From assembly GCA_002394025.1 (NCBI GenBank), contig DGSV01000093.1, positions 1-12,478 of the forward strand: DNA of 12,478 nucleotides, read 5' to 3'. Under the pieces are notes generated by a model that did not search any database, had not been told where the DNA came from, and worked only from the letters and a program-made list of their open reading frames with translations. A program made the translations under genes and the position numbers. Below, in pieces: positions 1 through 5,404 of the stretch. Numbering within the stretch: the stretch's first letter is position 1; each line of letters opens with the position of its first letter. This DNA comes from Bacteroidales bacterium UBA4353 (lineage in GTDB: Bacteria > Bacteroidota > Bacteroidia > Bacteroidales > Paludibacteraceae).

Positions 1-536
1 TCTATCAGTTCTGGCTCAACGTGAGTGATGATGATGCCAAACGCTACATAAAAATCTTCACCGCCCTCGAGCGCGATGAGATAGAAACCCTCATCGCCGA
101 ACATGATCAGGCGCCACATCTGCGTACACTGCAAAAACGCCTTGCCCAAGAAGTTACTGTCATGGTACACGGGCAGCAGGAATACGACAAAGCCATTGAG
201 GCGTCAAACTTGCTCTTCGGCAATGCCACGGCAGAGGCTTTTGAGCATATTGATGAACAGACACTACTTCAGGTATTCGAAGCCGTACCACATTATTGTA
301 TTGACAAACAACTTATTGTCAACGGCTTGCAACCATTGGAACTACTCGCCGTACTGACAGATATATTCCCCAGCAAAGGCGAAGCCCGCAAGACAATACA
401 AGCCAATGGGGTCAGCATCAATAAGCGAAAAGTAACATCCGCCGAGGAACTGCTCAACGCCGACCAGCTTGTGCGCGGAAAGTACCTCATAGTGCAAAAG
501 GGTAAGAAAAACTACTACCTGATAACCTTTGAGTAA
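1..536 (+). CDS. tyrS: Tyrosyl-tRNA synthetase, C-terminal part (5' end outside window)
   Basis: Attaches tyrosine to tRNA-Tyr in the cytoplasm. The reading frame is open from base 3 and reads YQFWLNVSDDDAKRYIKIFT, matching the class I TyrS segment just after the nucleotide-binding fold. A helical stretch (LAQEVTVMVHG) follows, then a C-terminal S4-type RNA-binding domain from about base 340 to the end, including SKGEARKTIQANGVSIN and the closing KGKKNYYLITF. The HIGH-like and KMSKS motifs lie upstream of the window. The GTG at base 21 is an internal valine and not a start, because the homologous residues continue upstream of it. The stop TAA at 534-536 is only 3 bases from the next start, so the dehydratase is probably co-transcribed. 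Identity is very secure; only the true 5' end is unknown. Confidence 0.97.
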   Translation, partial: YQFWLNVSDDDAKRYIKIFTALERDEIETLIAEHDQAPHLRTLQKRLAQEVTVMVHGQQEYDKAIEASNLLFGNATAEAFEHIDEQTLLQVFEAVPHYCIDKQLIVNGLQPLELLAVLTDIFPSKGEARKTIQANGVSINKRKVTSAEELLNADQLVRGKYLIVQKGKKNYYLITFE

Positions 537-539
537 GTC

Positions 540-911
540 ATGAAACTCCTTGATACATATTTCCAAATTCTTGAGCACAACGCTCAAAACGACGCTCACC
601 ATTTTGTTGTGAGCATGCTCTCTACGCACCCCGTCTATCAAGGTCACTTCCCCGGTAACCCCGTATCTCCCGGAGTGTGCAATATGCAGATGCTCAAGGA
701 GTGCGCCGAAACAGTTCTTGGACATGACACGGACCTCGTGGAAGTCAAGCAGTATCGACTCACGGGTATCATAACACCTCAAAAGACTCCGCGACTCAAT
801 ATCGATATGACGCTCGGCACAGACCAAGACACAGTCCAGGTCATAGCCAAAGTCTATGACGACCAAGCATCGTATATTGACTTCAAGGGTACGCTGCGTA
901 AGCAACAATAA
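540..911 (+). CDS. 3-hydroxyacyl-ACP dehydratase-like hotdog protein (FabZ/ApeI type)
   Basis: This 123-residue protein has the length and fold signature of a single-hotdog FabZ/ApeI-type dehydratase, which removes water from 3-hydroxyacyl-ACP in fatty-acid or polyene synthesis in the cytoplasm. The diagnostic stretch is GHFPGNPVSPGVCNMQMLKE (residues 35-54). His36 is in the position of the catalytic His. Fourteen residues later, where FabZ has the catalytic Glu and FabA an Asp, this protein has Gln50. It may therefore be an ApeI-like subfamily member with altered chemistry, an obligate partner of another subunit, or a thioester-binding protein without dehydratase activity. It starts 3 bases after tyrS and is followed 18 bases later by the repeat protein. 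Bacteroidota relatives sit, as I recall, in lipid clusters with MMPL exporters; one such exporter lies at 2939-5401. Family is good, reaction is inferred. Confidence 0.75.
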   Translation: MKLLDTYFQILEHNAQNDAHHFVVSMLSTHPVYQGHFPGNPVSPGVCNMQMLKECAETVLGHDTDLVEVKQYRLTGIITPQKTPRLNIDMTLGTDQDTVQVIAKVYDDQASYIDFKGTLRKQQ

Positions 912-929
912 CACCTAATCACCACCATC

Positions 930-1259
930 ATGAAACGACTATTAACAGTCCTCATCACACTTCTAATTCCTATCATTATCATGGCACAAGCTACTATCGA
1001 CAAATCCGCCGGCACAATCACCAAAGACGGCAAGACATATCCTTTGCATGGCAAGGTTCAGATAGTCAACTCATTTCCTGACATCAAGGTTCAAATAGTA
1101 GATGCCTTCCCTGACATCAAAGTCAAACTTGTGGACGCTTTTCCCGACCAAACAGGAAAAGTACAGATAGTCAACTCATTCCCTGACGTTAAGGTACAAA
1201 TTGTCACATCGTTCCCTGATATTAAAGTCAAAATTGTGGACTCATTTCCCGGATTCTAA
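930..1259 (+). CDS. Small secreted protein of six 11-residue repeats (KVQIVxSFPDI type)
   Basis: Function not recognised. The 109-residue product begins with a signal peptide (MKRLLTVLITLLIPIIIMAQ, likely cut near residue 19), so it should be periplasmic or exported. A short linker (20-41) is followed only by repeats: KVQIVNSFPDI (42-52), KVQIVDAFPDI (53-63), KVKLVDAFPDQ plus TG (64-76), KVQIVNSFPDV (77-87), KVQIVTSFPDI (88-98) and KVKIVDSFPGF (99-109). Units 1-3 resemble units 4-6 in order, so a triplet seems to have been duplicated. The alternating polar/hydrophobic KVQIV stretches suggest short beta strands separated by SFPD turns. I recall similar small repeat proteins in Bacteroidota and Proteobacteria, sometimes misnamed as enzymes, but cannot confirm this. 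It is translated 14 bases ahead of the SPOR lipoprotein, suggesting a shared envelope role. The gene is very likely real. Confidence 0.82.
   Translation: MKRLLTVLITLLIPIIIMAQATIDKSAGTITKDGKTYPLHGKVQIVNSFPDIKVQIVDAFPDIKVKLVDAFPDQTGKVQIVNSFPDVKVQIVTSFPDIKVKIVDSFPGF
1053..1256 (+). repeat. Six 33-bp coding repeats, arranged as two related triplets
   Basis: Each 33-bp unit encodes one 11-residue repeat. Units begin at 1053, 1086, 1119, 1158, 1191 and 1224; the extra 6 bases (Thr-Gly) after the third unit separate the two triplets. Codons differ between copies (for example the Val and Pro codons), so the repeats have diverged silently while the protein pattern is kept. That argues for selection on the encoded protein rather than a very recent expansion. 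Confidence 0.9.
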
Positions 1260-1273
1260 AAAAAATAAAGACA

Positions 1274-2050
1274 ATGAATAACAAGATTTCTATCGTATTA
1301 TTATGCTCACTATTGCTGTTAGGCTGTAAGACTCCCACTCTGCCTTCCGGAGCTCATAAGACAGCCGGCGAGCAACTCATCGCCCAAGCCCAGAAAGAGC
1401 GTGATGACGCAGTTGCTCAACTCCGCGCCGTTCAGCAGCAACTTGATAACTGCCGTGAAAGCAGTGCGGCGTTGGAAGTTGAATACGGTAAAGCCTCCAA
1501 GCAGGCAGCCGAGTGTCGTGCCGAACTGGCTCGTATGCAGGAACAGGTGACCAGCGCCAATGCCGCCAAGGCACGCGCTGAAGCTGACAAGGCTAAAGCA
1601 GAAGCTGACGCGGCACGCGTAGCCCGCGAGAAAGCAGAAGCTGACGCGGCTGCGGCACGAGCCAAAGCAGAAGCCGACGCGGCAGAAGCTAAACGCAGAG
1701 CCGACGAAATGGCGGCTCGACAAAAGGCACAGCAAGACTCAATAGATAATGAGGCGGCGAAAAACGACATAACACTACGCAAAGAAAACTTCCAGCTCAT
1801 CAATGCCTCTCAAGACCAGACAACAGAAGGCTATCACATCGTGGTGGGTTCCTTCAGTGTTGAGAATAATGCCAACCGGCTTCATACCCTGCTTACCGAA
1901 CAGGGCAACCAACCTTCCATAGCCCGCAACGAAAGCGGTATGTTCCGCGTCATAATAGCCACAGAGCCTACTTACCTCGAAGCCTCGAAACGCGTGGCTG
2001 TCGTAAGAGCAGCAGGATACCCTGACGCATGGATTCTCGTTCATCAATAA
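1274..2050 (+). CDS. SPOR-domain lipoprotein with Ala/Glu/Lys-rich coiled coil
   Basis: The 258-residue product has a lipoprotein signal peptide with lipobox L15-L16-G17-C18, a long predicted coiled coil (about 30-165) rich in Ala, Glu, Lys and Gln, and a C-terminal SPOR domain (about 187-257, from YHIVVGSFSVENNANRL to WILVH). SPOR domains bind peptidoglycan glycan strands stripped of stem peptides, mostly at division septa. The protein is probably an envelope lipoprotein that spans from a membrane anchor to the cell wall. The coiled coil is internally repetitive, with several KAEADAA-type blocks between 1579 and 1690. It is the last gene of the tyrS-led string; the repeat array follows directly. 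Domain assignment is strong. The partner and exact role (septation, wall remodelling, tethering) are not shown by the sequence. Confidence 0.9.
   Translation: MNNKISIVLLCSLLLLGCKTPTLPSGAHKTAGEQLIAQAQKERDDAVAQLRAVQQQLDNCRESSAALEVEYGKASKQAAECRAELARMQEQVTSANAAKARAEADKAKAEADAARVAREKAEADAAAARAKAEADAAEAKRRADEMAARQKAQQDSIDNEAAKNDITLRKENFQLINASQDQTTEGYHIVVGSFSVENNANRLHTLLTEQGNQPSIARNESGMFRVIIATEPTYLEASKRVAVVRAAGYPDAWILVHQ
1579..1690 (+). repeat. Degenerate coding repeat in the coiled coil (AAAGCAGAAGCTGACGCGG-like)
   Basis: A block close to AAAGCAGAAGCTGACGCGG recurs at least three times at spacings of roughly 35-37 bases and encodes KAEADAA heptad-like steps. The near-identical copies could allow slippage or recombination that changes coiled-coil length between strains. 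Confidence 0.75.
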
Positions 2051-2069
2051 CAAACATTGACTATTTTTC

Positions 2070-2140
2070 TATTTAATTATTTGATTATTTGATTATTTGA
2101 TTATTTAATTATTTAATTATTTAATTATTTAATTATTAAT
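2070..2140. repeat. 8-bp tandem repeat TATTTRAT, about nine units
   Basis: In order: TATTTAAT once, TATTTGAT three times, TATTTAAT four times, then a 7-base remnant TATTAAT. The period is exactly 8 and the tract is almost pure A+T. It starts 19 bases after the SPOR gene's stop and leads directly into the first AT-rich spacer of the palindromic array. The grouping of the two unit variants suggests stepwise slippage expansion. The copy number is likely to vary between strains. Confidence 0.92.
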
Positions 2141-2197
2141 TTTACAATTGATTTAGTAATTTAGTACAATTCGTTTAATTCGTGAACGAAAAAAAAA

Positions 2198-2263
2198 TCC
2201 GAGTCAAAAACTCCTCCCCTGCCTTTGGAAGGGGAGGTGCCCGAAGGGCGGAGGGGTAAAAAT
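2198..2263. repeat. REP-like palindromic element, copy A (simple form)
   Basis: It begins ATCCGAGTCAAAAACTCC and ends GGAGGGGTAAAAAT. CCTCCCCT (2213-2220) pairs with AGGGGAGG (2230-2237), and a second small hairpin, GCCC-GAA-GGGC, lies at 2239-2249. The trailing GGAGG could also pair with CCTCC at the left, giving an alternative fold. This is the uninterrupted reference form of the family. Such GC-rich inverted-repeat elements are common between Bacteroidota genes and resemble REP/MITE sequences. No transposase is visible here. Confidence 0.85.
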
Positions 2264-2342
2264 TATTTACTATTTTACAATTTACTATTTTACAATTGAT
2301 TTAGTAATTTAGTACAATTCGTTTAATTCGTGAACAAAAAAA

Positions 2343-2482
2343 ATCCGAGTCAAAAACTCCTCCCCTGCCGAAGGAAGGGGTGAAGAAAAATTTGCAATAT
2401 CTCCGCAAATTTTTCGATGAAAAGCACAGTGTGCTTTTCTGAACTCCTTAATCCGGTGCCCGAAGGGCGGAGGGGTAAAAAT
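2343..2482. repeat. REP-like palindromic element, copy B, with inserted hairpin cassette
   Basis: Same ends as copy A, but about 75 bases (2381-2455) interrupt the right arm of the main hairpin between AAGGGG and GGTGCCC. The cassette holds two inverted repeats: GAAAAATTTGC (2385-2395) with GCAAATTTTTC (2405-2415), and a near-perfect palindrome GAAAAGCACA-G-TGTGCTTTTC (2419-2439). Confidence 0.85.
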
Positions 2483-2577
2483 CATTTACTATTTGACAAT
2501 TTACTATTTTACAATTGATTTAGTTATTTAGTAATTTAGTAATTAGTACAATTCGCGAAATTCGTGAACAAAATAAA

Positions 2578-2745
2578 TCCGAGTCAAAAACTCCTCCCCT
2601 GCCGAAGGAAGGGGGTGAAGAAAAATTTGCAATATCCCCGCAAATTTTTCGATGAAAAGCACAGTGTGCTTTTCTGCGCTCGGCTGCGCAGCAGACGCTT
2701 TTAAGCGAAGCGCAAAAGAACTCCTTAATCCGGTGCCCGAAGGGC
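2578..2745. repeat. REP-like palindromic element, copy C, with double insertion and truncated right end
   Basis: It carries the same cassette as copy B (hairpin arms 2620-2630 and 2640-2650, palindrome 2654-2674) plus a further 42 bases (2676-2717) absent from copy B. The added segment contributes a third hairpin, CTGCGC (2674-2679) with GCGCAG (2686-2691), and a small CGCTT/AAGCG hairpin (2696-2707). The element stops after GGTGCCCGAAGGGC; the usual GGAGGGGTAAAAAT end is missing because copy D starts directly. Confidence 0.83.
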
Positions 2746-2746
2746 A

Positions 2747-2812
2747 ATCCGCGTCAAAAACTCCTCCCCTGTCGAAGAAAGGGGAGGTGCCCGAAGGGCG
2801 GAGGGGTAAAAA
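2747..2812. repeat. REP-like palindromic element, copy D (simple form)
   Basis: It begins ATCCGCGTCAAAAACTCC, with one base different from the other copies, and has intact hairpin arms CCTCCCCT (2763-2770) and AGGGGAGG (2780-2787), then the GCCC-GAA-GGGC hairpin and the GGAGGGGTAAAAAT end. It abuts copy C without the AT-rich spacer that separates the other copies, suggesting a deletion or insertion at that junction. Confidence 0.83.
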
Positions 2813-2938
2813 TCATTTACTATTTGACAATTTACAAAATAATTGAGTAATCAGGCGTGTCCCGCCAACAAGTCAAGTCTTTATTCATTTTTATAAAAGC
2901 CAAAGTGTCGGCATAGACATTTGCGAAACTTAAATATA

Positions 2939-5401
2939 ATGATATCCGTTTACAGATTTTTCAAGTCCCACCCGGCAGTGTTCTGGTTCACGCTGCTCAT
3001 CAGCACTGCTCTGCTGGCTTTTCTGGGCTCAAAAGTAAAATATGAGGAAGACATTTCCAAGTTGCTGCCGTCAACAGAAGACTACAACGAGTCGGCCGGC
3101 ATAGCGTTCACGGACCTTAAGGTCAAAGACAAGATTTTTGTTCAGATACAAGGAGTTGCCGGTTCTGATACCGAGCGTGGCACACTGATGGACGCCATGG
3201 ATATGTTTGTGGAGACCATCGTGGACCTTGACAGTGTTGACAATGATTTTGACCATGAGGTTCTTTATGTCATTGACGAGACTGATTTGCTTGGTGCTCT
3301 GGACTTTGTGATAGGCCACGTACCCAGTTTTGTTGATGAGCATACCTACGTTGGCATGGACACTCTCTTCCGTCGCAAGAATGTAGCCAGGTGTATGCGC
3401 GAGAACTTGCGTCTGGTCAATGATGGTACGCTACCCGTGGAGATGGCTACCACAGACCCCCTGAATATGCGTACAGCACTCATCGGTGGTGACATACGTA
3501 ATACCGCTGGTTCTTTCCGGATGATTGACGGTTATCTCTTTACGCTTGACAGCACGGTATGCCTCGCCTTCCTCAACCCCAATATCAAGAGTATGGACTC
3601 CGGCGCCGGAACGCGGCTTGTAGGCAAACTTGAGGCTGCGGTAGATAGCGTACAGAACAATATTGACGGTGTGGAAGTCTTGTTTCACGGAGCTCCCGTC
3701 AACAGCGCCAATAACTCGCGCCGTATCAAGAGCGACTTATTCATTACCATGGGTATCTCGCTGATTATTATCTGCCTGCTCATCACGCTCATGTTCCGCA
3801 ACTGGGGTACATTGCCCATGCTACTGCTGCCGGTAATGTGGGGTGCGCTGTTTGCCTTGAGCGGTATCTATCTCATACACGGCTCCATGTCGCTCATGGC
3901 ACTGGGACTGGGAGCTATAGTCCTCGGTGTAGCATTGAGCTACTGCCTGCACGTGCTCACACACTATAAATACGTCTCCGACCCCGAACAGGTTATACGT
4001 GAGCAACTTAAACCCCTGCTTATGGGTAGCCTGACAACAGTAGGAGCCTTTGCCGGACTGCTACTCACCGAATCGGCACTGCTGCGCGATTTCGGACTTT
4101 TTGCTCTATTGGCAGTAATCGGAACAACCATCGCCTGCCTCGTGTTTATGCCACAATTCTTCCGTCCGGAAAACAACAGACGCAACGTTGCGGCATTTGC
4201 TCTGGTAGAACGCGTTAATAACTTCCCTTGGGACAGACAGAACTGGCTCATTATCATTCTTGCAATCATAACTATATGTTCAGTATTCTATAGCGGCAAT
4301 GTCAAGTTTGACAATAACCTCAAGAATATCAACTATATACTTCCCAGCGTTCAGAAATCTATTGACCTCTACACCGCCAAGACACAAAACGGTTTCCGTT
4401 CACAATACTACACAGTAAGCAGCAGTAACCTTGACAGTGCCATCAACTATAACCAGCAACTCGCCGCAGTGCTTGAGAACCTGCGTGAAGCGGCGGTAAT
4501 ACATAACTATAGCAAAACCGGCATGCTACTCGTCAGCACCGACGTGCAGCGGCAGCGTATCAAAGCTTGGAACGACTATTTCAGCCCTGAACGCAAGGCT
4601 GAAATACGTAGTCTTGTGACTGCGGAAGGCATAAAAGCCGGCTGGTCAGAGGATGCCTTTGAACCCTTCTTCGAACTACTTGACACAGACTTTGAGCCCG
4701 ACAACATCTTCGACGCCGACATACTGCCTCACTCACTGCTCAGTAATATCGTGGAGCATACCGAAGGACAGTACCTTGTATTCACCAATGTTGAGATGCC
4801 GGCCGCCAATATTGACAACGTCAACGACATCATCTCGGCTCAACCTCATGCCACAGTCGTTGACCCATTCTACTACACGCGCGACATGGTGGCACTCATG
4901 CAGTCAGACTTCAACCGCATACTGGGTATTAGCAGTATCTTCGTATTCATCGTATTGCTGATTTCGCTGCGCAACCTGTTCCTCAGCGTGATAGCCTTCA
5001 TGCCTATGGGATTGAGTTGGTATATAGTACTCGCCGTGATGGCGGCGGCAGGCATACCCTTCAACCTGATTAACATCGTGGTATCGAGCTTTATCTTCGG
5101 TATCGGTGTTGACTACAGCATCTTTGTGATGGATGGCCTTTTGGCACGCGCCAAAAATCCCGAAGCCGACGACCGCATACTTCGTTATCACAAGACAGCG
5201 ATACTGCTCTCCGCAATAGTGCTCATCATCTGCATGGCCAGTTTGCTCTTTGCCGTACACCCTGCAATAAGCAGCATAGGAGTCGCGGCATTGGTAGGCA
5301 TGATGTCAACACTGCTCATCACCTATTGCGCCGAACCATTCTTGTTTAATCTGCTCACGCAAACACGCTTCGGAAAAAAAATTGTTGAGAATAGTAAATA
5401 G
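2939..5401 (+). CDS. MMPL/RND-family exporter (COG4258-like predicted lipid exporter)
   Basis: About 820 residues from the ATG at 2939. A TTG at 2921 is in frame, but the family N-terminus (ISVYRFFKSHPAVFW, then a first membrane helix) fits the ATG. The layout is RND-like and duplicated: one helix, a large periplasmic loop (about 35-250), a helix bundle (about 250-400), another helix and loop (about 420-650), and a second bundle to the end. The second half has the family proton-relay type motif GVDYSIFVMDG (723-733, Asp725). The matching place in the first half reads GVALSYCLHVL (330-340), with Ser334 instead of Asp. Such proteins export lipids or lipid-linked polyketides across the inner membrane using the proton gradient. 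recN starts 3 bases after its stop, so the two are probably co-transcribed. Substrate unknown; a lipid from an aryl-polyene-like pathway is an inference. Confidence 0.9.
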   Translation: MISVYRFFKSHPAVFWFTLLISTALLAFLGSKVKYEEDISKLLPSTEDYNESAGIAFTDLKVKDKIFVQIQGVAGSDTERGTLMDAMDMFVETIVDLDSVDNDFDHEVLYVIDETDLLGALDFVIGHVPSFVDEHTYVGMDTLFRRKNVARCMRENLRLVNDGTLPVEMATTDPLNMRTALIGGDIRNTAGSFRMIDGYLFTLDSTVCLAFLNPNIKSMDSGAGTRLVGKLEAAVDSVQNNIDGVEVLFHGAPVNSANNSRRIKSDLFITMGISLIIICLLITLMFRNWGTLPMLLLPVMWGALFALSGIYLIHGSMSLMALGLGAIVLGVALSYCLHVLTHYKYVSDPEQVIREQLKPLLMGSLTTVGAFAGLLLTESALLRDFGLFALLAVIGTTIACLVFMPQFFRPENNRRNVAAFALVERVNNFPWDRQNWLIIILAIITICSVFYSGNVKFDNNLKNINYILPSVQKSIDLYTAKTQNGFRSQYYTVSSSNLDSAINYNQQLAAVLENLREAAVIHNYSKTGMLLVSTDVQRQRIKAWNDYFSPERKAEIRSLVTAEGIKAGWSEDAFEPFFELLDTDFEPDNIFDADILPHSLLSNIVEHTEGQYLVFTNVEMPAANIDNVNDIISAQPHATVVDPFYYTRDMVALMQSDFNRILGISSIFVFIVLLISLRNLFLSVIAFMPMGLSWYIVLAVMAAAGIPFNLINIVVSSFIFGIGVDYSIFVMDGLLARAKNPEADDRILRYHKTAILLSAIVLIICMASLLFAVHPAISSIGVAALVGMMSTLLITYCAEPFLFNLLTQTRFGKKIVENSK

Positions 5402-5404
5402 CAC

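Larger units (their letters stand above)
2051..2938. other. Long intergenic region filled by repeats
   Basis: About 890 bases with no credible gene. From left to right: an 8-bp AT-rich tandem repeat (2070-2140), AT-rich spacers that recur with the motif TACAATTCGTTTAATTCGTG, four GC-rich palindromic elements (2198-2263, 2343-2482, 2578-2745, 2747-2812), then about 125 bases of unrepeated AT-rich leader before the MMPL gene. Short open frames here fall inside the repeats and have no coding character. The palindromes probably end or stabilise transcripts from the upstream operon, and the promoter of the MMPL-recN operon should lie in the final 125 bases, but I see no convincing box. Confidence 0.85.

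Noticed and set aside
342..914. A 190-codon open frame on the - strand
   Set aside because: It lies opposite the tyrS end and the dehydratase gene, both clearly coding on the + strand; it is an antisense shadow.
2141..2812. Possible CRISPR array because of regularly recurring repeats with spacers
   Set aside because: The spacers are themselves repeated AT-rich sequence, unit lengths differ widely, and no cas genes are present. The pattern fits palindromic intergenic elements.
2520..2846. Short open frames on both strands within the repeat array (64 and 75 codons)
   Set aside because: They consist of palindromic repeat sequence read through by chance, with no start context, no recognisable domain and no conservation of frame between copies.
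2911..2925. TAGACATTTGC upstream of the MMPL gene as a -7 box
   Set aside because: TA and TTTG are four bases apart instead of two, and no -33 box is present.
2921..2938. TTG start giving a six-residue longer MMPL protein
   Set aside because: The ATG at 2939 begins directly at the usual family N-terminus; the six extra residues match nothing and TTG starts are rare.
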